Positions 50,609 to 58,661 of a DNA stretch of 64,000 nt are shown in pieces; the stretch's first letter is position 1; each line of letters opens with the position of its first letter. The translations under genes were made by a program, and so were the position numbers. The DNA is from GCA-2720975 sp964467985 (lineage in GTDB: Bacteria; Planctomycetota; UBA1135; GCA-002686595). A model generated the notes under the pieces. The model was not told the origin of the DNA and did not search any database. It was given only the letters and a program-made list of their open reading frames with translations. The DNA lies in contig CAYXTP010000008.1 of NCBI GenBank assembly GCA_964467985.1, forward strand, positions 124,001-188,000, read 5' to 3'.

Positions 50609-51256
50609 ATGCCTTCGACGAGCCAACCGACGCGCCTGCATCTCATACGGCACGGAGCGGTGGCCGCTCCTTGGAACGAACGCATCTACGGCGACCTCGA
50701 CGTCCCCCTGTCGGACTTGGGTCAGCAGCAATCCAGGGATGTGGCGCGCTCCTTGCGAGGCTGTGACCCTGCGGCGGTCGTGTCGTCGGGACTTTCCCGC
50801 ACGGTCTTTCTGGCCGAACTCCTGGCGGGACAAGCGGACACCCAGGCCAGGGTGGATCCCAGGCTAAAGGAGCTCAATCGCGGAGATTGGGCCGGGTGGG
50901 ACCAGGCCCAGGTGGATGCGGCCGAAGCGGGTGCCTGGGCGCGCTTCTGGGCGGCTGGAGGGGTGTATCCGGTTCCAGGGGGCGAGCCACTTGGGCAGTT
51001 GCAGGCCCGCGTTGACCAGGCCCTGTCCGACTTGGGCCGAGAATTCGCCGGGACGGTGGTCCTGGTCGTCGCGCACAAGTGGGTCTTGAGGGCTGCGCTC
51101 TGCACAACCCTGGGCCTACCCATGGAGTCCAGCGGACGCCTGGCTGTGCCGCACACGGGTGGCGTCACCCTGGATTGGTGCCCACGGGCGGGGTACCGGC
51201 TGCTGCGCCTCTCGTGGGCTGCCATCGGAGACTGGGCGCCCGATGTGCGCCCCTAG
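50609..51256 (+). CDS. Histidine phosphatase superfamily protein
   Basis: 215 residues from the ATG at 50609. The catalytic RHG motif is LHLIRHGAV, followed by the family-typical SSGLSRTVFLAELL, RLKELNRGDWAGW and VLVVAHKWVLRAAL, the second catalytic His. Resembles alpha-ribazole phosphatase/phosphoglycerate mutase-like enzymes (CobC/GpmB type). Given the cobalamin riboswitch some 3 kb away a CobC role is tempting, but there is no B12-synthesis cluster here, so the substrate is left open. Confidence 0.88.
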   Translation: MPSTSQPTRLHLIRHGAVAAPWNERIYGDLDVPLSDLGQQQSRDVARSLRGCDPAAVVSSGLSRTVFLAELLAGQADTQARVDPRLKELNRGDWAGWDQAQVDAAEAGAWARFWAAGGVYPVPGGEPLGQLQARVDQALSDLGREFAGTVVLVVAHKWVLRAALCTTLGLPMESSGRLAVPHTGGVTLDWCPRAGYRLLRLSWAAIGDWAPDVRP

Positions 51257-51280
51257 GATGTCGCTTTGACGTCCTGGGGC

Positions 51281-51544
51281 CTAGTTGGCCGAGGGGGGTG
51301 TTCCCCCGGGCCCGCCGGTGGGTGGGGGGGATCCGCCCGTCCCACCACCTGGCCCGGCAAATCCTGCGAGACCCCCCTGCAAGCTCACGCTACTGCGCAA
51401 ATCGAGCAGACCTTCGCCCACGTGCGCCGCCAGCCAGATGAAGTAGCAGTCCACCGGATCCAGCGGATCGTCCACAGCGAAGGCGGCTTTGCAGGTCAGG
51501 TCACAAACCCGTTCCTTGTCGATGAAGCAATGCTTGGTAGCCAT
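51281..51544 (-). CDS. Small cysteine-containing protein with Gly/Pro-rich tail
   Basis: 87 residues from the ATG at 51544. The N-terminal half has four cysteines at about 6, 14, 18 and 33 (MATKHCFIDKERVCDLTCKA, then PVDCYFIW), which could bind metal or form disulfides, followed by a Gly/Pro tail (GPGGGTGGSPPPTGGPG). No signal peptide. Not recognised. Codon use resembles neighbours, and the frame is open across most of the local stretch. Confidence 0.5.
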   Translation of the reverse strand: MATKHCFIDKERVCDLTCKAAFAVDDPLDPVDCYFIWLAAHVGEGLLDLRSSVSLQGGLAGFAGPGGGTGGSPPPTGGPGGTPPSAN

Positions 51545-51754
51545 GGTCTGAGTGCGCTCTGCGCTTGCAATCCTACGCGGCGCACGAGCTAGACCCCAGG
51601 GCAAAGCCACTGAGGTTGAGGGCCTGATGCGGTCGGGATACGCGACCAACTCTGACAGGAAAGGCCACCCAGACCCCAGAGGAAGACCTATTGTGCAACA
51701 TAACGTACATTATCCGACATACCGAACGGGCAGGACAATTGGCTACCGGCGGGC

Positions 51755-53428
51755 TCAGGAACTCGAATCGGGGATCAAGCCTGCCGCCTCGGGCGGGTAG
51801 CAACGCCTGATGGTCAGGTTGCCTTCGAGGTCGATCCACCCGTGGATTCGATCTCCCGCTCGCAGTCGATTGGTTAGCGCGATCTCCGCCTTGGCCGCGT
51901 GGGATTCCCCATTGCGATCACGCAGATTGGAGTAGTGGCCCTGAGTGTCGGCTTGCACTTCGTACAGCCGGCCGCGTGGGTCGTCCGCAGACAATTCCTG
52001 CGGCGGCAAGGCTTGGTTTAGTTCCACGATGCGCGGCAGGGACTCCTTCAGGCGCTCCAAGGTCGGTCCAAATTCATCGAGCAGCGGGTGTTCATGGGCC
52101 TCCTGAACCCAGCTACAGAAAGAGGCCAGGGCTCCTAGCAGATCCCGAGCGTGCTGAGCGGATTCCAGGGCCTTGCGCTCATGCACCCAGAAGCTGAGGA
52201 AGCGCAGTAGGTCACTCGCGTCCATTTCTTCGAAGACGCCAATCGGTGCTGCAAATTCCGCCAGCAGCGCGAGCGAGTCCAGTTGCGCATGGGCCTCGGG
52301 GCCATGGTCGCGTTGAGTTTCCCAGCGATGTTCTTCAATCATGGCCCCGACAACACCGGGGAAATCAGGAGCAGGAGAATCCTGGTCGCCCTCGTCTTCG
52401 GCGCCTGATGCCAATCCCAGATCCCGTTCCAGGTCGTTGAACAGCGCATCCAACTCCTGGCCGGCCACGCGGCCCGCATCGAAACGCGCCACGGCTTCGG
52501 CTGGGTCGCACGAACCCGCGTCCGTCTTGGTCAGGTGCGCGTCGATCTCGGGGGCGTGCTCCTGCGAGCGAGTTAGTTCCTGCCAGGCGAGAACCAAATG
52601 CTTGCGGGCGACCTCCAAGTCTATGTCGGTCTCAAATGCCAGCTCGTCTAGCACAGCCCCCAAGACATCCCCAGCGCCTTGGATCAAGGCCTGGGGATCA
52701 AAAGGCGAGGACTTGAGATGCGCTAATATGGATTCGACACGGTGGTCCGAAAGCCCCGCCGGGCTCTTCAAGAATGAACGCAGATCCCCTACCGGATCCT
52801 GGCTTTGCGGTCGGTGGCCGGAACCCCAGAACATCTGCTCCAAACCCTGCTGGGAGAGGCGCAGCACCTTGCCCGGCGTCTTGGATCGGATCCGTTCGAG
52901 GTCTTGCTCAAGTGCCTCAGCCAACTGCGGCGAGCGGAAGATTGCGGCAGCGCTCGACGCGAAGTGCATTCCGTCCGCGACGGGGAACAGACGGCCAACG
53001 AGCAGGTCTCCAGTGCGCAGTCGGCCGTCGCCCATGGGGAACGACAGCACGTAGTTTCCGAACCCGGCCACGTCTTTCAGCCAACAGCCCACTTCTGGCA
53101 GGGCCTCCCCCACTTCGAAGATACTCACGAAGGATTTGAGCAGAACCTCTCCCCGCTCCCCCAGATCGGAAGGGGACTCGACCAGCCAAGCCTCGAGCAG
53201 GTGTTCAGCGGGTGAACCAAACACCGAAGGGCTATGGCGCTCGAAGAGGAACCATTCCAGGTGCCTACGGGCGGCGAGTAGGGCCTCGGCCGGATCGTGG
53301 CGCGGCGGATCGCCGCCAAAGAAGACCAGGCCGCTAGAACCCAGTTCTTCCCTCAATTGGGAATGATCGCCAAGCAGGGCGGCAAAGCGCTCCAATCCGG
53401 CTTCGATCGATTCGTGTGTACGGGTCAT
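51755..53428 (-). CDS. Hypothetical cytoplasmic protein
   Basis: 557 residues from the ATG at 53428. Mostly helical and acidic, no signal peptide or membrane segment. A sequence near the middle (VAGQELDALFNDLERDLGL) and an acidic linker (GAEDEGDQDSPAPDFPG) separate two helical halves. The C-terminal 70 residues form a compact basic beta-rich unit (RLYEVQADTQGHYSN, RAGDRIHGWIDLEGNLTIRRCYPPEA). Family not recognised. Stands alone between unrelated genes. Confidence 0.72.
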   Translation of the reverse strand: MTRTHESIEAGLERFAALLGDHSQLREELGSSGLVFFGGDPPRHDPAEALLAARRHLEWFLFERHSPSVFGSPAEHLLEAWLVESPSDLGERGEVLLKSFVSIFEVGEALPEVGCWLKDVAGFGNYVLSFPMGDGRLRTGDLLVGRLFPVADGMHFASSAAAIFRSPQLAEALEQDLERIRSKTPGKVLRLSQQGLEQMFWGSGHRPQSQDPVGDLRSFLKSPAGLSDHRVESILAHLKSSPFDPQALIQGAGDVLGAVLDELAFETDIDLEVARKHLVLAWQELTRSQEHAPEIDAHLTKTDAGSCDPAEAVARFDAGRVAGQELDALFNDLERDLGLASGAEDEGDQDSPAPDFPGVVGAMIEEHRWETQRDHGPEAHAQLDSLALLAEFAAPIGVFEEMDASDLLRFLSFWVHERKALESAQHARDLLGALASFCSWVQEAHEHPLLDEFGPTLERLKESLPRIVELNQALPPQELSADDPRGRLYEVQADTQGHYSNLRDRNGESHAAKAEIALTNRLRAGDRIHGWIDLEGNLTIRRCYPPEAAGLIPDSSS

Positions 53429-53607
53429 GGTTGCCAATCGACGGGTTCAGAGTGCATTGTAAAGCAGTCTCTAGCCCCGGGGGAATGGGTCCAGGGAGTA
53501 CTTGGGTCAAAGTCCGCGAAAGACCTACCCGGCGATTCCCAACAAGTAGGGGCCCGGATTCTGGGGCGAGTCCCCCACTCCGCTGCACGATTCGTGCGGC
53601 TACCACC

Positions 53608-54195
53608 ATGAACACCTCCATGTCGGACCTGCCCTCCACTTTGACCTCACTACCCTGGATCGACCAGGTGGGTTTGGGGCTGGCTGGATTCTTCTTCCTG
53701 CTCGGAATTTGGCGCGGTCTCTGGTGGCAAGTTGTGCGCCTGCTGGGCGTCGTACTGGCAGTGGGTTTGGCGCGCTCGGGGAGTGCAGACCTGCAACCCC
53801 TCATTTCCGATTCACTCGAACTCACCCCGGCCGTGAGTCACGGATTGAGCTGGTTTGTCCTGTTCCTCGCAGGACTGGTCGTGGCCGCCCTGCTGGGTCT
53901 GATCGGGAAGAAGGCCTTGGAGGCGATGCAGTTGAACCTACTCGATCGAGTGGGTGGGGCTGTCGCCGGTGCTGCTACTGGGGCTGCGTTGCACGTGGCC
54001 TTGTTGGTCCTGCTCGGTGGAATGGGTACCAGTGAGTGGAAGACTGCAAACCTGGAAGGCACCCAGAGTTGGCACCTGCTGGAAGTTCTCGCCGACAGCC
54101 GGGTCGTGTTGGACGAGGGGGCCGCACAGAGCGTGCTGGCCCCGGGGGCAAGGCCGGCCAGTGGGCCTGGGTTGATCCTCGAAAACGGGGGTTGA
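53608..54195 (+). CDS. CvpA-like integral membrane protein
   Basis: 195 residues from the ATG at 53608. About four hydrophobic segments: LGLAGFFFLLGIWRGLWWQVVRLLGVVLAVGLA (two helices, about 22-60), SWFVLFLAGLVVAALLGLIG, then VGGAVAGAATGAALHVALLVLLGG. The GxxxGxxRG-like turn and the LLDRVGGAVAGA motif are CvpA features. CvpA proteins are linked to colicin V production and envelope stability in some bacteria. Directly upstream of the cobalamin riboswitch, but read-through is not evident. Confidence 0.78.
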   Translation: MNTSMSDLPSTLTSLPWIDQVGLGLAGFFFLLGIWRGLWWQVVRLLGVVLAVGLARSGSADLQPLISDSLELTPAVSHGLSWFVLFLAGLVVAALLGLIGKKALEAMQLNLLDRVGGAVAGAATGAALHVALLVLLGGMGTSEWKTANLEGTQSWHLLEVLADSRVVLDEGAAQSVLAPGARPASGPGLILENGG

Positions 54196-54224
54196 CTCGT
54201 CGAGCGCACGGGGCGTACGCTAGC

Positions 54225-54400
54225 CAGCTGTCAATTCGACCACCCGCGCGTGGGGGAAGTCAGGTGTGAATCCTGCACGGTCCCGCCACTGTGAGCTGCA
54301 CGGGTGGAGTTCCATGGGGTGCCCGAGACCCCGGCCACTGGCGCAGCGCTGGGAAGGTTGAACTCCGCTCCAAGTAGCAAGTCAGGAGACCCGGCGCGTG
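54225..54400 (+). promoter_or_regulatory. Cobalamin riboswitch
   Basis: Contains the conserved core GGGAA (54253-54257), GGTGTGAATCCTGCACGGTC (54263-54282) followed by CCGCCACTGTGA, and the B12 box AGTCAGGAGACC (54380-54391). These elements in this order and spacing are the cobalamin riboswitch consensus. Downstream, nested hairpins (TCCGGA at 54416-54421 with 54455-54460, enclosing TTCCCTAGGGAA) may be the expression platform. It faces the gene starting at 54582 and, by family behaviour, should repress it when adenosylcobalamin or another cobalamin is abundant. The edges given are approximate. Confidence 0.93.
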
Positions 54401-54581
54401 GGGTGGGATCGCCGGTCCGGACGAGGCACGGCGCCCGCTGTTTCCCTAGGGAACTCCGGATTCTACTGCAGGTGACGATGGCATTGGCCATGCGCGACCG
54501 CAGAGGGTTCGAGCTTCATGGGATGTGGGTGCGGCCTGGTTTGCCGGCATGTTTCTGCGAACCTACAGGAATCCCCTACTC

Positions 54582-55883
54582 ATGAACTTATTCAAGCTTC
54601 TGGCGGTCTCGACCGCCTTCAGCCTTCTGCCCAGCAGGGCCGAGGCTCAACTCGTTTCCGACCCCGGTTTTGTTGTTTCCAAGACACTCGACCTGGGAGC
54701 CCCCAGTGCCTACGGCAGTCTGCTCGACGGCCGCTACGTGGCCTTTGATGGTCTGACCTTTGATCTCTTCGCCAGCGATGGTACCTGGCAGGCCAATTTG
54801 GGCAGCATCAGCAGCTTCATGTGGCCATCATTCGTTGAGGTGGATCCCAGCCAGACGTTCGTCATCGCTGGCGAGAGCTCCAACGGCAATCTGTTCAAGG
54901 TTGCATTGAACGGAGCTGGTGTTCAGCTACTGGCCAATATGAGTTTCAACTACGACCTGGCGTGGGACGTGACACCCGGACTGGCCTATGTGAGCGCTGC
55001 CTTGGGCGGCTTTGGTGCTGGCAATGACATCGTTCGGCTGGACCTGGCCACGGGCAAGACGGCCATTCTTGCCCACGTCCAGGGGCCGTCTGGCCCCATT
55101 GCTGTGAATGCTGCCGGCGACCTGCTGTACGTCACCCAATATGGGGGCGCGAACTGGCCGCCGCCCTTGGGGCAACAGGACTTGGTGCGTTGGGACAATT
55201 CGGAGCTGGACGCTGGAATCCTGCTGGGCGAGGCGGACGCCGACTATCTGTGGGGCGGCCTCGACGGTGGATCGAGCATGGCCATCGACGGCTCCGACAC
55301 ACTCTTTCTAGCGCACACCAACTTTGCCGGTGACGTGAATGAGGTCTATCAGTTTTCCCCCGCCGGACAGTTGATTGACACCGTGACGACCACCTTGACC
55401 TACATCGGCAACCTGGAGCTCTTGGGCACGGGGCCGGCAACCTTCTCAGGCCAGCAACCCAGCGGTAGGAGTCTGCGGCTTTACAACACGGATTACTTCA
55501 GCTTTGACGATCGAGTCACTCTGACACCCGCGCGCGCGCAACTCAATTGGTCGGGCCCGCCCGCCGGGGGCACCGGGCGCGGTACGTTCAAGTTGACGGG
55601 TGGAGAGCCCAACGGATTTGCGGTGATCATGGTCGCAAGTTCCAGCGCGGAACTGCCTGTGGAGGATGTGGTGGACGCGGGTTGGCGCGCCCCCTTGTTC
55701 TTGGCGGTGAAGGCTGCAGATATCCTGAGGCGTACAAACGTCAAGGCGCTTGATAGCAAGGGGGAGCTCAAGCTTGAGCATCTCCAGACACCTGCAATTG
55801 AGGGTCAGATCCTGTTGCAGGTCCTGTTGTTCGACACGGCTATGGCGCCCCTGGGCAGTAGCACTCACGCGATCAACCAGTAG
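54582..55883 (+). CDS. Secreted beta-propeller-like protein under cobalamin riboswitch control
   Basis: 433 residues from the ATG at 54582, with AGGA 11 bases upstream; ATG at 54549 is a less likely start. Signal peptide LFKLLAVSTAFSLLPSRAEA. About 30-300 are repeating beta-rich units typical of a propeller: GSLLDGRYVAFDGLTFDLF, VEVDPSQTFVIAGESSNGNLF, DLAWDVTPGLAYVSAALGG, DIVRLDLATGKTAILAHV, IAVNAAGDLLYVTQYGG and SMAIDGSDTLFLAHTNF. A separate beta domain follows. Propellers such as Bacteroides BtuG capture cobalamin at the surface; the riboswitch makes a cobalamin-capture role plausible here, but no sequence homology to BtuG is claimed. Confidence 0.75.
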   Translation: MNLFKLLAVSTAFSLLPSRAEAQLVSDPGFVVSKTLDLGAPSAYGSLLDGRYVAFDGLTFDLFASDGTWQANLGSISSFMWPSFVEVDPSQTFVIAGESSNGNLFKVALNGAGVQLLANMSFNYDLAWDVTPGLAYVSAALGGFGAGNDIVRLDLATGKTAILAHVQGPSGPIAVNAAGDLLYVTQYGGANWPPPLGQQDLVRWDNSELDAGILLGEADADYLWGGLDGGSSMAIDGSDTLFLAHTNFAGDVNEVYQFSPAGQLIDTVTTTLTYIGNLELLGTGPATFSGQQPSGRSLRLYNTDYFSFDDRVTLTPARAQLNWSGPPAGGTGRGTFKLTGGEPNGFAVIMVASSSAELPVEDVVDAGWRAPLFLAVKAADILRRTNVKALDSKGELKLEHLQTPAIEGQILLQVLLFDTAMAPLGSSTHAINQ

Positions 55884-55969
55884 GTCGTGCGCGTTTGAGC
55901 GCATGGCTGTGAGCCCGCCGATCCGCTCGTTTCCCAGCTCCTGTGGCTGGGGCGCGGCGGGCGGCGGGC

Positions 55970-56593
55970 TTACTTCGTGGGTGCCAGCCATTCCCCTGGC
56001 AGGCGGAGCTGCAAGGGGCCCTCAGAGTTGGCGACGAACAACGCGCCAGGAAGCTGCCGGACGATGGCCTCAGCGCTCGCGCCGCATGCCGTGCCTGTGC
56101 CCCAGGAGAAAACCCAGTGCCCGTGACTGGCGCTCAGTTGCCAATCACCTCCCCCATCGCGTGCGGACCCCAACACCAAGCTGGCGAGCGCCCAGGGCAA
56201 CTGCCAACCGTCCAAGCAGGCTGGGGCGAGCAGGGGAAGATCCGTGGTCGGTTCTGAGAGCGTGAGCTCCTCGCGCCGGCAGGCCTTGTGCAGGAGGCTA
56301 AAAAGAATGGAGAGGCCGCGTGGTTCCCGGCGTGCGAGCAACAGGTTGCTGCCGCCAGCAGTTCCCAGAACGGCCAGGGCCCAACCGAGATCAGAGGCGG
56401 TGTGTCCGCTGCGCGCCAGGTCGTGCGCGCGCTCAGCGAACAACTGGCTGCCGCCCTCCATTGCCAGGATCGCGTTCAGACCCGTCAGGGTCTGGGTGAC
56501 ATTGGCCACCTCGTGAAGCAACACAGGCAGCAGGGCCGTGGACAGGGCATCCGGTTGAACGCCTTGACTCAGTTGTTCGGCGTCCATTGGCAT
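55970..56593 (-). CDS. H-box protein resembling histidine phosphotransferase/degenerate kinase
   Basis: 207 residues. Residues 18-45 contain an H-box-like helix (LLPVLLHEVANVTQTLTGLNAIL, His27 with HEVAN) and a second helix, an arrangement like the dimerisation domain of histidine kinases. The C-terminal half (about 100-200) would be where an ATPase domain belongs, but it lacks N, G1 and G2 motifs: only LLARREPRGLSILFSLL and weak strands are seen. This matches ChpT-like phosphotransferases or HPt-type HK relatives that have lost ATP binding. A candidate partner for an orphan kinase, such as the one at 45549-47096. Uncertain. Confidence 0.5.
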   Translation of the reverse strand: MPMDAEQLSQGVQPDALSTALLPVLLHEVANVTQTLTGLNAILAMEGGSQLFAERAHDLARSGHTASDLGWALAVLGTAGGSNLLLARREPRGLSILFSLLHKACRREELTLSEPTTDLPLLAPACLDGWQLPWALASLVLGSARDGGGDWQLSASHGHWVFSWGTGTACGASAEAIVRQLPGALFVANSEGPLQLRLPGEWLAPTK

Positions 56594-56690
56594 CGAAGGG
56601 TGCTCGGGGAGATCGGTGCGATGGCTTGCTCAGTCATGGGCGGTTCATGCTGCGCGCTGTGCCCCCCCGCGTGTCTGGGAAGGGATCAAG

Positions 56691-56776
56691 TGGTACCGGA
56701 ACCGGGACTTGAACCCGGACGACCTTGCGGCCAACGGATTTTGAATCCGTCGCGTCTACCATTCCGCCATTCCGGC
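56691..56776 (-). tRNA. tRNA-Leu(CAA)
   Basis: On the minus strand, acceptor GCCGGAA pairs with TTCCGGT, followed by A and an encoded CCA. The anticodon stem ACGGA/TCCGT closes loop TTCAAAA, giving anticodon CAA (reads UUG leucine). A long variable arm (TTGGCCGCAAGGTC) fits leucine class II tRNA, and the T-loop TTCAAGT is standard. The 5' end is at 56776; with CCA the 3' end is at 56691. Confidence 0.96.
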
Positions 56777-56867
56777 CCGGTGAGAAGAGTAGCCGCGGGG
56801 CGCGCTGAATCCAAGGGGCCGGAGCCGCCAGGTGAGTCGGCGGGCGGGCCGGGCAGCGACGCGGGAT

Positions 56868-57569
56868 TCAACGCTTCTCCAAAGCGTGCCCGATTCCGCG
56901 CAGGACGCCAGCCGGAGCATCAGCCACATAGTGCAAAGCAGCCAGTACACCTGGGCCAAAGGCATGCAGGCTGTAGGTCTCATGCGTCAGGCGCAGGATC
57001 TGTCCCGGTGCCCCAAACAGGACCGTTTGGTTGGAGTAGAGACCTGGCAGGCGAACGCTGTGTACGGGGATCGTGTCAGGGGGCCGGTTCAAAGCCGCAG
57101 CGAGTTGCAGCGCAGTGTCGACGGCTGTGCCGGAAGGCGCGTCGGCCTTGTGGATGTTGTGTTCCTCGGTGATCTCCACATGCTGCATGTGCTTGGAAAC
57201 GATGAGCGCAAGTTGCTGCTGAAGCCAGACGCCGATGGAGAAATTGGGGACGACGAGTCCCGCCAGCCCGCGTTCCAGGGCCAAGCCATGCAGGGCCGCG
57301 TCATCATCCGGTTGCAGGCCGCTCGTACCGATTACCGGGCGCACACCGGCGCGCAGCAGCAGCTCGCCATGGGTTCGCCCAAGGCCCGCGCGGGTGAAGT
57401 CGAGGCCCACCTGGGGTTGGGACTGCTCGAGTTCTTCGGCCAGGTCCTGACCAGATGTGACTCGGCAGACGAGGTCCAGGCCGGGATCCTGTTCGATCAA
57501 CTGAGCAGAGAACTGGCCCATGCGGCCTTCAGAACCAATCAGAACGACGCGCGTAGTAGGCGAACTCAT
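56868..57569 (-). CDS. dapB: 4-hydroxy-tetrahydrodipicolinate reductase
   Basis: 233 residues from the ATG at 57569. Catalyses the NAD(P)H-dependent reduction in lysine/diaminopimelate synthesis, needed here for peptidoglycan or lysine. Landmarks: nucleotide-binding VVLIGSEGRMGQ, GTSGLQPDD, NFSIGVW, and the catalytic segment EITEEHNIHKADAPSGTA. In E. coli this reads EAHHRHKVDAPSGTA; the first His and the Lys are kept, the second His is Asn. Its start overlaps the ddl stop (ATGA). Confidence 0.92.
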   Translation of the reverse strand: MSSPTTRVVLIGSEGRMGQFSAQLIEQDPGLDLVCRVTSGQDLAEELEQSQPQVGLDFTRAGLGRTHGELLLRAGVRPVIGTSGLQPDDDAALHGLALERGLAGLVVPNFSIGVWLQQQLALIVSKHMQHVEITEEHNIHKADAPSGTAVDTALQLAAALNRPPDTIPVHSVRLPGLYSNQTVLFGAPGQILRLTHETYSLHAFGPGVLAALHYVADAPAGVLRGIGHALEKR

Positions 57570-58642
57570 GACTGTGAAGATGGGCGAGCACCGGTCAGCG
57601 CGCGGGCGAGGATTTCCAAACACAGAGACCCCAAATCAACCCCGGCGGCGCGGGCGGCCAGCGGCAATAGACTGCGCTGGGTCATTCCAGGCAGCGTATT
57701 CGCTTCCAGAAAGACGGGTGTCCCGTCGGATTCCTGCAGGATGAAATCCACCCGGGCGTAGCCGTCGCAGCGCAAGAGATCGAAGGCCTCGCAGGCGAGT
57801 TGTTGAACGCGTACCGCCGATTCGGGGGATGTGTGTGCTGGCGGGCAAGTCTCTGTCGCTCCCCCCGCGTCATACTTCTCGCTGTAGTCAAAGAAGTTGC
57901 CGCGCTCGGGTTGGATCTCGCACAAGGGCAAGGCTTGCGTTGAAGATCCGGCCGTGCCGAGCACACCCACGCTCACTTCGAGTCCGCGGATTTCCTGTTC
58001 GACGAGCACGTCCTGCCCCGTCTGCAGCAACGCCTCGATCGCGCCGGGCAGGTCCTGCGCGCGCTGGATGCGGACGACACCCAGGGAGGAACCGCCGCAG
58101 TTGGGCTTCACGAACCAGGGCCCTGCACCCAGGGCCAAGCAGTCGCGCAGGGCGAGTTCTGCATTCCAAGGGGAGGGCCTGAATAGGACGCCCGGGGCAC
58201 AGGCCATCCCCGCCGTGCGCACCCGTGTGCAGGCTTGGGTCTTGTCCATGCACAGCGCGGACGAGTCAGGATCCGAGCCTGTGTAAATTGCGCCCCGCTC
58301 AGCGAGGAAATTTTGAACCTGGCCGTTCTCGCCCTCCCCGCCGTGGAGAGCGAGTAGGAATACGCTCCGGGGAGCCAATCGCCTCAGGGCCTCATCGCGT
58401 TTGTAGGACTGCCCACCCACGACCCACGCGCCCTGTGCGTCGATTTCGACGCGGCGCAACGATTGCAGGTGCGAGCGCGTTGAGCGCTCGTCCAAGGAGA
58501 GCAAGGCTGCAGCCATAGAGTCCGCCGAGCGCAGGGAGACCTCACGCTCTTCGGATGTTCCGCCACCAAGTAGGACAACATCCAGCTGACGGAGTCGGTC
58601 GAGGTGCTTGGGCCAGATCAGCCACTCCGGGCAGGGCGCCAT
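57566..58642 (-). CDS. ddl: D-alanine-D-alanine ligase
   Basis: 358 residues from the ATG at 58642, preferred because AGAGG lies 5 bases upstream; a GTG at 58681 inside the preceding gene would add 13 residues. Makes D-Ala-D-Ala for peptidoglycan. Motifs: VVLLGGGTSEEREVSLRSA, LALHGGEGENGQVQ, GSDPDSSALCMDKTQA, VKPNCGGSSLGVVRI (ATP grasp), YDAGGATETCPP, ARVDFILQESDGTPVFLEANTLPGMTQRSL. Together with dapB it forms a small cell-wall cluster, consistent with planctomycetes that retain peptidoglycan. Confidence 0.95.
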   Translation of the reverse strand: MAPCPEWLIWPKHLDRLRQLDVVLLGGGTSEEREVSLRSADSMAAALLSLDERSTRSHLQSLRRVEIDAQGAWVVGGQSYKRDEALRRLAPRSVFLLALHGGEGENGQVQNFLAERGAIYTGSDPDSSALCMDKTQACTRVRTAGMACAPGVLFRPSPWNAELALRDCLALGAGPWFVKPNCGGSSLGVVRIQRAQDLPGAIEALLQTGQDVLVEQEIRGLEVSVGVLGTAGSSTQALPLCEIQPERGNFFDYSEKYDAGGATETCPPAHTSPESAVRVQQLACEAFDLLRCDGYARVDFILQESDGTPVFLEANTLPGMTQRSLLPLAARAAGVDLGSLCLEILARALTGARPSSQS

Positions 58643-58661
58643 GAGGGCCTCTGCGGCCGAG

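Noticed and set aside
50609..51256. Naming the histidine phosphatase CobC because of the nearby cobalamin riboswitch
   Set aside because: More than 3 kb separates them, no cobalamin synthesis genes are present, and motif reading cannot separate CobC from other family members.
51755..51800. GAACTCGAATCGGGGATC, resembling a tRNA T-arm
   Set aside because: Lies in the coding end of the 51755-53428 gene; no acceptor or anticodon stems around it.
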